From contig JAKTTT010000065.1 of the NCBI GenBank assembly GCA_030581615.1, positions 57,937-121,936 of the forward strand: 64,000 nt of DNA, in the 5' to 3' direction. Source of the DNA: Alloascoidea africana. Its lineage: Eukaryota; Ascomycota; Alloascoideomycetes; Alloascoideales; Alloascoideaceae. Positions 45,336-61,690 of the stretch are shown here, piece by piece; the first letter of the stretch is position 1, and each line of letters begins with the position of its first letter. The notes beneath the pieces are model-generated. The model saw nothing but the letters and a program-made list of their open reading frames with translations. It was not told the origin of the DNA and made no database searches. Made by a program: the position numbers and the translations under genes.

Positions 45336-45808
45336 CTAGCTACCCTTTGCTCCATTTTCCGGCACAGTTCCTCCTCCACCATTTCCATTCGCACCACCGC
45401 TGTTTGAACCACCAGCGGCTTCATGTTCAGTCGCAATGTCCTGCCCTACAAAATACCCACAACTTGTTTAGTTCTATTGTTGATTGCGCATCTCATTCTC
45501 ATCTTGTTTTCCCCGTGCGAAAAATAAAGTCAGAGTTAAATAACAACTTACAACTCTTGCCTGTCTTCAAGTTCTGTCCTTCCTTCCGTTCATCCAGTTT
45601 ACTTCCAACCAGTTAGAAAAGAAAACATCCCCCGTAAATATCTTTTCCTGTTTAATCATACTTTTTCGCAATGTATAGAGAACCCATGCCGATAACCGTA
45701 ATTAGGGTCATTCCGCCCCTGGACAAAATACACCGCCAGTTAACAAACAAGTGCTGTGCATTAGTAGAAAGTAAAACATGCGTACCAAAAGGACTGAGGA
45801 GTGTTCAT
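45336..45808 (-). CDS. small single-pass membrane protein, four exons, function unknown
   Basis: This gene was recovered only by splicing: exons 45808-45786, 45718-45662, 45601-45552 and 45445-45336, with introns of 67, 60 and 106 nt (donors GTACGC, GTATGA, GTAAGT; acceptors CCAG, AAG, TAG; branch-like CTAAY motifs in introns 1 and 2). The 79-aa product starts MNTPQSFWGG, has one hydrophobic segment at about 10-25, a charged stretch (NKLDERKEGQNLKTGKSW) and a Gly/Asn-rich tail. Its size and topology resemble small mitochondrial or ER membrane proteins, but I do not recognise the family. Three consecutive in-frame splices and good spacing support it. It is convergent with YRA1 and divergent from PAH1. 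Confidence 0.58.
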
Positions 45809-46120
45809 CTTTCTTGTTTCTTGTTTCTTGTTTCTTGCCGCTCGACGGTCGAACCCAAAACTCTTAATCCAATGAAAAATGGGAAAAAGGAAACGGTCGA
45901 CGATTCGTGGAGGAGGAAAAGTGAAAAAGTGAAAAAGTTCGTTCGGGTAATTCTGGGGTGGAAATAAAATGTAATAGTGTAATGTAATGTCCGAAACCGA
46001 TTTGGATTTGATTGTGTCCGTCCGGATCATTCATCCTCCTCCTCCACCCTCGTGCTTCGGCCTCCCCAGTCTCTCCAGTCCCACCAGAACAGACCCAACC
46101 CAAGCTAATCTGAACCCGGA
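45809..46120. promoter_or_regulatory. divergent region small membrane protein/PAH1
   Basis: This 312-bp gap has a TTTCTTG tandem (about 45810-45838, four units; GA-rich on the minus strand) directly before the small gene's ATG. No TATA consensus or other motif stands out. Confidence 0.4.
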
Positions 46121-46781
46121 ATGCAGTACGTGGGAAGGGCCTTTGGCTCGGTGTCCAAAACATGGGGCTCCATCAATCCCGCCACGCTCAGTGGTGCCAT
46201 CGACGTTATCGTCGTGGAGCAGGAAAACGGTACGAATTCCTTCATCCTGATAACAAAACATAATAAAAAGCTGCTTTTGCTTATCAAAAACACTCATAAT
46301 CCTCGATCACTAACCAATACCTACGATTTGATAAAGGTGATCTGTGTTGTTCCCCCTTCCATGTCCGCTTTGGAAAGTTTACTCTGCTTCGGCCCTCTCA
46401 GAAAAAAGTATGTGTGCCACCACCTATTCTTAAAGGAGGCTTGTCTAATATCTTTACACCTAGATCGTCCTCTCAGTAAACGGCAAAGAGATGGACCTGC
46501 CCATGAAAGTAGGCGAAGGTGGTGAAGCCTTTTTCGTTTTTGAAACCAGCGATGGCAACGTCCCCAATGAACTGCTCACTTCACCAGTGCTTTCCCCTAC
46601 ATCATCTCCAGCAAGCTCTCCTGCATATTCTCCTGAAAAATCCCCAGCTGGTTCATCCTATTCTTCGTTCAACAATGGTGCAAATGCCACTGCTGCTGAT
46701 AAGGAAAACAGATCGACCTTGCCCTTGTTACAGGAACCCGATTATCTCGATCTGTCCCAACAGCAGCATCAGCATCAGCAT

Positions 46782-46816
<35 letters not shown>

Positions 46817-48569
46817 GCAGCAGCAAACCGATTCCGATACATACAGCTTACTTGCAAAGACTCCGCCCACAGAATCCGTAAACTGTTTCCCAGAGACTCC
46901 TCCTCAAAGCCATTTGTATTCGTACGAAACCAACTCGGGATTGGAGCAAGAGAGAATTGGCCGTCCTATCAGGTACGATGCTGAATTGGCAGAACTTCAG
47001 GAACGTGCTTACAGTCCAAGGACAACCGAGGCCGCACTGAACCGAGCAAAAGAACTCTCCCGAAAGTTTTCCGAAATCAATATACCTTCTGTAGTAAAGG
47101 ATAATGGAGACGTTGTGTTTGACATGCGCGGTTACAAGTCAACAGGAACTACAGATTCTTACAACACTAATCAGAAGGATGAAATTCAGATATCCGAGGC
47201 ATTGGTAAAGAAACTACTCGTGGAAGAGTTTGGTGTTGAGCCCACAAACTCAGCGGGAGTTGTACCTATAGGTCAAGAATCAAAGGGCAAATTTCGTATT
47301 TCTTCCACTTTTGATTCTTCCTTATACTCACAAGAACTTGACCATCCGAGATTGATTTCCTCCAAAACAGCTCCTTCTGGATTGTCTCCGCCCATAGATA
47401 TACAAGAAAATCTAACTGGTGCCAATTCCAACTCGTCCGAACAAGCAGATGGAGAAGAGACGAAAAATTATGTGAAAACGTTACGGCTCACCTCGGATCA
47501 ACTCAAACAGCTCAATCTGAACTATGGTTGTAACGAGATGTTGTTTAGTGTGAACCGGGGCAAATCCACAATTTCTTCCCGAATCTTCTACTGGAGACAT
47601 GATGAATCACTCGTCATTAGCGATGTGGATGGAACAATCACCCGAAGCGATGCCCTCGGTCATATATTGCCCCGTTTGGGCCGAGATTGGAGCCATGAGG
47701 GCGTGTGTAAAATGTTTTCGGATATTTCAATGAATGGTTATCAAATCATGTACTTGACAGCAAGGTCTGTGGGTCAAGCCGATTCAACAAGATCCTATCT
47801 ACGCACTTTGCAACAGGATGAAAACTTTCATTTACCCAATGGCCCAGTCATTCTTTCTCCAGATAGAACTGTTGCTGCTTTACGCCGCGAAATCTACTTG
47901 AAAAAACCCGAGGTCTTCAAAATGTCCTGTTTGAAAGATATCAAAGGGTTATTTGTGGATTCCCCTTCTGCTTCCAATTCCTCCTCAGCTGTTGCTACAA
48001 CCACCCCAGGAGAGTTAGAATTGGATTTTGAAAAAACCCCTTTCTACGCTGGGTTTGGAAACAGGTTGACAGATGCTCTTTCCTACAGATCCGTGGGGAT
48101 TCCTTCCTCACGCATTTTTACAATCAATACGAACGCTGAGGTCCATATGGAATTGCTCGAATTGGCAGGTTACAAAAGTTCATATGTACATATCGGTGAA
48201 CTGGTGGATCATTTTTTCCCTCCTGTGGCCACTTCAAACAGAGGCGATGAAAGGTTTACAGATTTTAACTTTTGGAGAGAGGCATTGCCGGAATTAAGTG
48301 ATAGTGAAGAGGATTCTGCAAGTAGTGATGATGAGGTAGATGATGAGGATGCAGAAGAAGAAGAAGAAGAAGAGGAGGAGGAGGAGGAGGAGGAGGAGAA
48401 TGAACCAGATGATTTTGACAACGACATTGAAGAATCGAGCAATGGCAGCGAATCCGATTCAAAAGATCACCAAGACGAAGAACTCTATCAAAATCTGAAT
48501 CACACCAAAGACTTTGACAAAGAAAACGACAACACACAAAACTTTAATAACAAAACAGAGACATTCTAA
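46121..48569 (+). CDS. PAH1: lipin, Mg2+-dependent phosphatidate phosphatase
   Basis: There are three exons, 46121-46229, 46337-46407 and 46464-48569 (introns 107 and 56 nt; donors GTACGA and GTATGT; the first acceptor is AAAG with a CACTAACC branch), giving 761 aa. The N-LIP region begins MQYVGRAFGSVSKTWGSINP and, after splicing, continues NGDLCCSPFHVRFGKFTLLR and VNGKEMDLPMKVGEGGEAFF. The catalytic HAD motif is DVDGTITRSD at about 444-453, followed by the C-LIP region (LTARSVGQADSTRSYL, LPNGPVILSPDR). Pah1 converts phosphatidate to diacylglycerol at the ER/nuclear envelope after activation by Nem1-Spo7. A CAG/CAT tract (46762-46826) encodes a Gln/His run. A Trp motif (FWREALPEL) and a long acidic tail, which in yeast binds Nem1-Spo7, close the protein. 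Confidence 0.96.
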
Positions 48570-48693
48570 CAACCCTTGACATTAATAGACAATCAGCACA
48601 CAAATCCCATAGCACATAAACTACGCATTTGATTCACATAATACTGTAAACATAATTACTATAATGTATTTTTTGTATTACTCCTAAATGCAG

Positions 48694-53650
<4,957 letters not shown>

Positions 53651-54347
53651 GACTTTTAATAGATCAAGTGCTGAGGTTTCAATTTAGTTAGAAAAAGGAG
53701 CCCAAACCCAGAAACACTGATAAAAAAGCACACACAATAATTGATCCAAGCAATACTTTAAAATAAAAGCTCCAAATCAAAATGCAGACTGATCTGGATG
53801 GAAGCACGCACACTGTTAGCTCAAAGACAGAGGTTTCGTTTGTTTTGGCAATTTCTCGTTAGACAAGGTAGCCAAAATGATATCTCTTTGTTAGCCAGTG
53901 ATAGTCAGAGCCGCTGTTTAGAAAGACATCCTTATGTAGAGTAGAAAGGATTAAAATTTTATGATTGCCACTATAGGCTTGGAGTTGGTGTGTGACTGAG
54001 AGTGGAAGGAGGGAGAGGAGTAGAGAACACAAAGCTCTTCTTTCCATTTTCTCTGTATTTGCTTGTACTTTTGCGAGGGCAATGATACATCTGATTGTAC
54101 CTTCTAAATGTTTTATGTCCGTTGGCACGTTCTTAAAGAGTCAATTGGCTTACCGCACTCGTCTTTAAATAGCACCACGAGGACATCACTTCAAACAATC
54201 GGACGCTTGTTTATGGACATGTAGCTTTGTAGGGCGTGCCATCTCTCCAGAATGAAACAAGACGTCTATTAACGTCCTTATCAAAGCTTTGGTTTAATAT
54301 AAAACCAATGATGCCGGTTTAATTTCTAATATGAGGTTCTCTTAAGC
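53651..54347. promoter_or_regulatory. divergent promoter region GCN2/DCR2-like
   Basis: This 697-bp region lies between two divergent starts. A minus-strand frame (53859-54128) begins within it but has no family features. No convincing motif was found apart from AT-rich stretches. Confidence 0.4.
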
Positions 54348-56399
54348 ATGTTTAAGGACACCAAAGATATCAAAATAAATGTCAGACCTCACTACTCAAG
54401 TAAACGAGCTGGCTTAGAAAGCCCAGGTTTCGCTCGTAAAGGACCCTTCTTCAGGTTACGAAAAAAATTTCACCGTACGAAGCTGTACAGATTTTACCTT
54501 TTTTTCAGACGGCATCGACTTTTATTGGCAGTCGTATGCTTTACTGTGACCCTAAGTTATTCTATCCGATCTGAAAGCGAGTTTGCAACTGCCCAACTCA
54601 CCAACCTGGCCTCTATTTATGCCTCTTATGCGCCGGAAAATACCCCGTTGTTATTTGATTATGGCCACCTTGGTTATCTTAATATTCCTAAACTGTCTCT
54701 TCCTTCAGGACACGGGGGGCTGATAGAGGATGATGATGAGATCCCCACAGTCATCGAAGATATTCAGATTAAAGGCTGTCTACGATTTCGGGGATGTGAG
54801 CAGCTGAAAGGCTGGTCCCGGATTCCTAAAGATCTAAACTTGGGCAGGAATTGGATTTATGAAACTTATTTATATGTCAAAAAGCGGAAAGTTCTACAGA
54901 ACCAAAAAGAGGATGTTTCGACCAAAGACTCAACCACTGATACGGACAAGAAGATTTCCAGTCTGGGGCAAGTTCTTGTTGATGTTGCTTTTAGTGCAGC
55001 CGACGACTCTGAGTATGATGGCAGGCTTATTCCATTAAGAGTGCGAGATTCAATCTTGGAGCACAAAAAACGGGGATCACGAAGTCGAATAGAAGCCGTG
55101 GATTCTATGGCTGGGTGGTCCTATAAATCGCATGGTTTATGGACGAGAATTGCAAAATACGATCTCGCTTCTGTTATTACAGGAGTTGACATTCTGTATG
55201 GAGATGATGCGGTTGAGGTACGGACAAATTGGGATGTCCAGCCAGGAACATTTCTCTCCAACACAGAGGAAGCAGCAGACCACAAGAAGAAAAGCGTCAA
55301 AAAGTTTAATAAATACATGGCATCAAAAGCCGAACTTGATCCAAAACTCACTGTTAGACGCGGGTTTGTGACTCCTCACAAACCGCCAACTCTTTTTCTC
55401 GATAAGAATGGGAAATTCAAAATTTTGCAGTTATCAGATCTATACATGTCTACAGGACCTGGAATATGTCAGGATCCATATCCTTCTAGCTCAGGCGATG
55501 ACTGTGAAGCCAATTCACGGACACTTAATTTTGTTGAATATGCTTTGAAGGAAGAAAAACCACAGCTGGTTGTGTTTACAGGAGATATAATTTTTGGGAA
55601 AAGGGCCCCAGATGCCGAAACAGCCCTTTTCAAAGCGGTAGCGTTGTGTATCAAACAGAAAACGCCGTACGCTATTGTCCTTGGCGATGTTGACGATGAA
55701 GGTAGCTTAAAGCGAAAAGAGATATTGAAACTTGTGTCAACACTGCCTTATTCGGTGTTTACGGAAGAATCGGCTACTGATTATCTTGAAAATTATTCTT
55801 TGAACATCTATTCGGATATAGGGGAATACAGCGGAATAACAATGTTTATGGTGGACTCTAATTCTCACGAACGCTCAAGAAAGAATTATGACCCCAAGTC
55901 GCGCAAGGATGTCCCAAAGGGAATAGCAAAGGAACAGCAATCAGCTCTTTTTGGCATATCTGAAAAGATGAAAACGCTCATGATGAATCCACGACTGTCA
56001 TTGAGCTTTTTCCACAGTCCACTTCCTGAATTCCGACCTGAAGGAAAATTTGGAATAGTGGGTTCCATGAATGAGCAGTACAAGATTCCAGAAGATACAA
56101 GCACGGGCATGTACCAAACTTTGAAAGACCTGAATGTTCAAATAGTTTCCGTTGGGCACGATCATACAAACGACTGCTGTATCCTGAAGGAGGGGGACAA
56201 AGGCACGCCTATATGGATGTGCTACAGCGGGGCAGTAGGGGAAGCCGGTTATGGAGGAAAAGGCTATTCAAGAAGAGTCCGGCTATTTGAAATAAATAGC
56301 AAGGACGAAAGCATAATTACATGGAAGAGGAAAGAAATTAAGAGAGAGGATGTGTTTGACTATCAAATGCTGGTTACTTATGGTAAGGCTCACCTCTAG
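54348..56399 (+). CDS. DCR2: Dcr2/Sia1-family metallophosphoesterase, catalytic motifs altered
   Basis: The 683-aa protein has a basic N-terminus, a signal anchor (about 50-68, RLLLAVVCFTVTLSYS), a family-specific N-terminal domain and a calcineurin-like phosphoesterase domain from about 355. Family motifs are recognisable but changed. QLSDLYMSTG has Tyr366 where the metal-binding His of D-L-H normally stands. The canonical GNHD is replaced by G446-D-V-D (GDVDDEG). FTGDI, FFHSPLPEF and GHDHTND are kept. S. cerevisiae Dcr2 dephosphorylates Sic1 and antagonises the unfolded-protein response. Loss of two metal/catalytic positions suggests that this copy is a weak or inactive enzyme. The single-exon frame is otherwise intact, so it is not a pseudogene. 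Orthology to Dcr2 rather than Sia1 is uncertain. Confidence 0.85.
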   Translation: MFKDTKDIKINVRPHYSSKRAGLESPGFARKGPFFRLRKKFHRTKLYRFYLFFRRHRLLLAVVCFTVTLSYSIRSESEFATAQLTNLASIYASYAPENTPLLFDYGHLGYLNIPKLSLPSGHGGLIEDDDEIPTVIEDIQIKGCLRFRGCEQLKGWSRIPKDLNLGRNWIYETYLYVKKRKVLQNQKEDVSTKDSTTDTDKKISSLGQVLVDVAFSAADDSEYDGRLIPLRVRDSILEHKKRGSRSRIEAVDSMAGWSYKSHGLWTRIAKYDLASVITGVDILYGDDAVEVRTNWDVQPGTFLSNTEEAADHKKKSVKKFNKYMASKAELDPKLTVRRGFVTPHKPPTLFLDKNGKFKILQLSDLYMSTGPGICQDPYPSSSGDDCEANSRTLNFVEYALKEEKPQLVVFTGDIIFGKRAPDAETALFKAVALCIKQKTPYAIVLGDVDDEGSLKRKEILKLVSTLPYSVFTEESATDYLENYSLNIYSDIGEYSGITMFMVDSNSHERSRKNYDPKSRKDVPKGIAKEQQSALFGISEKMKTLMMNPRLSLSFFHSPLPEFRPEGKFGIVGSMNEQYKIPEDTSTGMYQTLKDLNVQIVSVGHDHTNDCCILKEGDKGTPIWMCYSGAVGEAGYGGKGYSRRVRLFEINSKDESIITWKRKEIKREDVFDYQMLVTYGKAHL

Positions 56400-56645
56400 A
56401 CCTTTTAATATCAATATCAAATATTGTAGTTCCGAAATATCAGTAACTTTATTTAACAACCCCAAAAGAAAACATCCTACACAGAAACGAGTCAATACTC
56501 ACTTTTCCTCTTTAGCTTCCTCGCCTCTTTCTTCTAGATTATCACCACACCCATACACCCGTTTCTGATGAGTGGTTTCCAGCAGCGGCAAAGAAGAAGC
56601 TGGCGAAGCTTTGATCTATGGCCTTGACGAACAGTTTACCTCAAT

Positions 56646-59543
56646 ATGATTACCACTGAGACGGTAGGTGTTAATAGACGGCATGTCGATCATGTTTATT
56701 TGTTTTTTGGACTCTTGCCAGTGCCATTTTTGCTAATATTTTCTGTGTTGGTTTTAGGCGGTCAGAACGGTGCGCACGCGAATGACAGTGGTCCAGTTGA
56801 AAAGCGTTCTACGGGCACTGAACCTGTCTACATATGGGAGGAAACAGGATTTAATAGATAGACTGTTGCACATGATTAACTCGGCCCCAGAAACCCAGAG
56901 AGCTGCTTTGGAAGAAGTGGAGTTTTTTTTACTTGGGCATGGGACCCAAGACCGGAGTCCCTCTCATCGATCATCAGCAGCCAGTAGTTCTACCTACAGG
57001 GGTGTGTCTACTCATTCCAAGCCTCTAAACGGTTTAGGTTCTTCTAGTATGTATTGTTTTGCCAGCAAAAGCATAGGACAGTTGTTTACCATATTGTAAC
57101 AGATCACTCTTCCTCTTCTACAGCCCAGAGGTATAATTTCAACTTTGAACCCTCTCCCTTCTACAAAATATTCAGAATGGTATCGACCTCTCCAATAATA
57201 TGTCAAAAAGCAGTTAATTGTCGTTCCAGTGCCAGTCAGACATTTGAGTTATCGTACCCCGATATTGCATTGATAGAAAATCGAGAAAAGTATCGGCTTG
57301 TGCTGATGTCTGGACAGTACAACGAAATATCATCTTACAGAAACACTACAATAGAGTTCCCATATCACATAGAGCTACGAGTGAATACGCAAGTGGTTCG
57401 CGACAACCTTCGTGGAATTAAAAAGAAGCCAGGAACCACGCGTCCTGCAAATCTATCGCCTTTTATACGGGCTGGTCGGAATAATCTAGATGTTCAATAT
57501 GCATACACTGAACAAGTCTTTTTAATGTGTATTTACCTGGTCAGTCTCGTCTCGGTTGAGGATTTAATAACACAGGTCAAAAATGAACCTCACATCTCCA
57601 AAGAGTCGACAATCCAAGAGATCATATCAAAGGCGTCCGAAGACGACGATATCATTGCCACGAGCACGATAATGTCTCTCAAGTGTCCGTTATCATACTG
57701 TCGAATATCGGTTCCTTGTAAAAGTCTTTACTGTAAACATTCACAATGTTTCGATGGGGTTTCTTTTCTACAATTACAACAACAAGCACCGACGTGGACG
57801 TGTCCGATATGTGCGCAAAAGGTTAGCATGCAGAATCTTCGGTATAGTGACTATGTTGCATCTATATTGGAAGAAGTTAGCGAAGATGTCGATCAAGTAG
57901 AAGTAGAAGTTGATGGAACGTGGTGCGTTAAAAGTGATGACAGTAAGAAAGAAGATTCGAAGACCTCGGAAAACAAAGCGGCTGGAAACGGTACCACGAG
58001 GAGTCCTGGGAAAGGGTCTCCTCAAAGAGACTCGATGGATGGTCATCTGAAAAAGGTGAAATCAGAAGAGTCTGCAACACTAAAGTTTACGAATAGTGAC
58101 GACTCCGTTATTGTCATTGACAGTGACGACGATGAAGATGAAGATGAAGCAATTTCGAATAGCGGAGCAGCACAACAGCAATCGTCTCCTCAGCCAGTGC
58201 CTGCTTCAAACCCCCCTCTTCAATTCCCTGGAGTTCCAGCCTTGGATAGGCTTGGATCGATACTGCGACCAGTTCCTCGGACTACTGGCGTACCGACGAC
58301 ACAGACAACAACTACGTCACAGGCTCCCACAAATGTCAATGGAGGTGGGGGTGGAGGCACATTCAGTCCCAGTCCTACGAGCTCACCAGAAGACTATACG
58401 CAGCTATTTGCTAGTTTGCAACCTGAGCTGAGTCGGTCTGTAAGCAACCAAGAAGCCCAGTCACTGTTACGATCACTTACAGAGTTACAGACATCCTCGA
58501 ACATGAATTATTCAAATCCAGAAATACAGCGCATTCAATCGACAAGCATACCAAGGAGTTTGGGGTCTCCTCCTCTTCCCAGTCCGACAATGAGTAGAAG
58601 CCATGCAGTGGGGAGCAGCAGCAGCAGTAGCAGAACTCACGATTCTAGGAGCCCGCATTTGAACGTTAGTAACAGAATTGCACCAACACCCAACTTGTCT
58701 GTACCTTCATGGAACCAGAACTCTATGCTTAGCAGCAAAGGTCCAAGCGGGCCTCATACACCACAGGTATCTTCTAATCATATAGATGTTAGGCGGGGTA
58801 GTGCTGGATTTGTGCCGCATTCATCTTCGTCATCGTCATCGGCATCATCATCTCTTTTCCCTTCTATTAGCAGAGGGCGTGGAGACATGCGATCATCGCC
58901 GATATGGGCTTCTCAAGCGCCAGTCCCACGAACAACAGCTGCCGGTGTCACTTCTACGCGGCTGGAGTCGTCGTCTAATGTTCGTTCTTTACCCATAAAC
59001 AATAGCTATGGCACAAGATCTTATAAAAGGGCCGATTCTTATGATCGAAGAAGTAGCAATTCGCCAGCATCATTGTTACAAAGAAACCAGAGTGAAAATG
59101 GAAATGGAGGGATAGTTAGTCCAGGGCCAAGCCTGTACGATTCTCATGATCACGATCCAGTTGGGTATGGAAATACAACCAATATCAGTAATTTGAGAAC
59201 AAGTACTGGTGGAGGGGTGAAAAACATGGTTTCAAATCCCTCTGGTACAAATATTCCTAGAGGTCCAAGAGATAGCTTGAATGCAACCGCACGCGTTTTT
59301 CCAAGCCCTACACGGTCGTTCATCACTGGGATAGATCTGCCATCATTAGGACCTTCGTCATCCAATATGGCAAATAGAAACGGCGCTAGCGCTTATGGAT
59401 CTCAGGGAAGAAAAGAAGGCGAAAGAAATGGCAGTACAAACGGGCTACCGCCAATTTTAGGCAAACGGCATTTTGCCGAAGTAATCGACTTGACACTGTC
59501 GTCGGATGAAGAGGACTCTGCTCTGGCAAAAAGACGGACCTGA
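56646..59543 (+). CDS. SIZ1: SP-RING SUMO E3 ligase (Siz/PIAS)
   Basis: There are three exons, 56646-56663 (six codons), 56758-57046 and 57124-59543 (introns 94 and 77 nt; donors GTAGGT and GTATGT), giving 908 aa. A SAP domain sits at about 15-50 (VVQLKSVLRALNLSTYGRKQ), a PINIT domain at about 105-260 (FELSYPDI, IEFPYHIELRVN), and the SP-RING at about 277-340 with CPLS, CKHSQCFD and WTCPIC zinc ligands. Acidic SUMO-interacting motifs follow (SVIVIDSDDDED near 425) and another is at the very C-terminus (EVIDLTLSSDEED). The remainder is Ser/Pro-rich and disordered. The enzyme directs SUMO to substrates such as PCNA and septins in yeast. It is convergent with STE14. Confidence 0.94.
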
Positions 59544-59736
59544 TCCATATATTTATACAATGCTGAATGTTCTGACTCACAGAAGGGTAGTTAAACTTGA
59601 AAAGCATATCTTACAAAAAAGATATGCAAAATGTATATAATTTATAAAATATACAGAGGCCAAAAAATCACCCTATAACTTGGGGGGAAAAGGCATTTTC
59701 TAGCAAATCAAAAAGTTAGGGTTTGTTAATGCTTGT

Positions 59737-60896
59737 TCATTTGATGAATGGGATCAAGGTCGGAGTGTGACCTTTGTATCGGATGTAGTCCAATCCAAAG
59801 AACTGAACCAGGTACCTCTCTTCATCTACTCCAGGTGTTAGTTATACGTCTGCAAAGATCGATAAAGAAAAGACATACAGTTTATTCTCCTTGAGAAAAA
59901 CCTCCACAAGACGATTGAAAACCCCACAAAGGCAAAGGGATTCGCAAGCATTATCTGGGTACCTAAAGCCCACCAATAGAAGCCAAAATAAGAAGGATGT
60001 CGGCTAAGCGCGTAAACGCCCCCAGTGACGAGAATATGCGACTCTTTTTTCTCGACCTCGATGATGTGTGAGAAGCTATCGCTGCATTGGACCATCGCAG
60101 CTGATCTGAAAAATTGGCCCAGAACAACAAGCGTGAGGCCCAAGAACCAGAGCCACCAGTTGTATTTTATAAAACTCTGCCATTGTGAAGGCCAAAGCAA
60201 TAGCTCAAGACACGTCTCGAGGATTGCAAAGAGATGTGCAAATGCGTACTCATTCCCATTATTTATCAAAAAAGACTTTGAGCTGACCCTGCTTCTGTTG
60301 TACCTTGCCGTTATGTAAAACTCTAGAAAGTGGAAAACTGAAAGAGCAATCAGGTATAGGCACAGTGGTTTGAACTTTAGGACCAGACAAAGCGCGATGG
60401 AGAACCCCAGTAGGACACCTAAGAGTAGTGAAGTGAGGGAAATTTCATCTAATGGGTTGGCTTCTTGGTAGTCTTCGTCATAATCGTAATCATCTTCGTC
60501 TTCTTCAGGGCTGTCAAGTTCATCATATCGTGTGGATCCGAAAGCATGTTCAAGGTGTGTTTGTGGTTCCTGTTGGCTCATCGCCATGGGTCTCCGCTGA
60601 AAAGTTGTGCTCTCTTTCTGTAAATCCACACCATTTTCTCCCAAATTCCCAGTGTTTCTGGTTCTGGTCTCCTCCAAGTTCCCGTTTCCATCCCAGTCCG
60701 TCCCGGTCGTCATTTGAACAGCTTCAGGCAGTATATCTGTGGTGTTACCTGAACTGAGGTTGGTAAACGCCTTTTGATCATCCAAAGCTTTGTTTGTCAC
60801 ACCTTCACTGCCCATCATGTTTGTGCCCTCCACGTCCTTTGTATCAGTAATATGGTGATACACCTTGTTTATCTGTTCAAGATCAACCTTTCCCAT
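59737..60896 (-). CDS. STE14: isoprenylcysteine carboxyl methyltransferase
   Basis: There are two firm exons, 60896-59879 and 59825-59737, joined across a 53-nt intron (GTATGT, ACTAAC branch, GGAGTAG end). The product is 368 aa from the ATG at 60896. The ICMT signatures are present: FLEFYITARYN, NEYAFAHLFA, SRHPSYFGFYWWALGTQ and, across the splice, RRINYEERYLVQFFGLDY with a GHTPTLIPFIK end. The enzyme methylates farnesylated CaaX cysteines in the ER. An acidic disordered N-terminal extension of about 130 residues precedes the first membrane segment and is absent from S. cerevisiae Ste14 (239 aa). Upstream, an ACTAAA branch and TTGACAG acceptor allow a further first exon (about 60992-60962, donor GTACGG) that would replace the start; this is unproven. 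The neighbouring RAS gene encodes a likely substrate. Confidence 0.92.
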
Positions 60897-61690
60897 ATCT
60901 GGTGTGTGATGAGAATCTGTCAATTTGCAATGTTTGATTTAGTATCGTTTTACTGATACACCCGTACATTCCAATAGATTACAACAACGGCATGGCATGA
61001 CAGAAACATTCACAATCACAGACGCTCTTACAAATTCTCTTAAAAGGAAATTGGAAGTGGAAATGGATAACCGCTTGGCAAATTTACAAACATATCCAGT
61101 TTTACGTTTAGTGGAGATTCATCTCTACATTAAAAGAACCAGAGTGGAAATAAAAGGTTTAAACTGAAAAAAAAGCATTATAATTAGAGACAAGCCGAGC
61201 AGAAAGGTAGACGGTTTACCACAGACCAAGTATATATAAAAAGCTAAAGAGAAACAAAAATAACGGGTTACGTTTCTTTTCGATTCGGAAAGAACAGAAA
61301 ATAACAACCACGAGAAGATCAGGGTTGATATTATTAATAGACATAAATACGAGCACACGACGACAACGAGACGACACAGGTTAAAAGAAAAGGATAGAAG
61401 CTGTCTCGTCTATGGTAGCCAAACGATTATTTTTTTGTAGTAAGAGAGAGACTGAAACTCAAAATTCAAACTCAAAAGCTCAATGGCAAAGGCAAAGGAA
61501 ATAGACGACTAAACACAGAAATAAGATGAGAGGAAAAAAGAGCTCAAGTGATGCTGATCCAAAAAAAAAAATAAACAGTTCCATTCAATTTGAGGTAACT
61601 AAAGCTGGCAAAGCAAAGCCTGAAGACGCCCACTTCATTACTGGTATTATTATGGTTGTTTTGCGTTTTCTTTTACGGTTTGCTGGGGAA
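60897..61690. other. STE14 upstream region and RAS 3' flank
   Basis: This 794-bp region is A-rich on the plus strand near the RAS stop (T-rich on the RAS strand). Apart from the possible extra STE14 exon near 60962-60992, no gene is seen. Confidence 0.45.
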
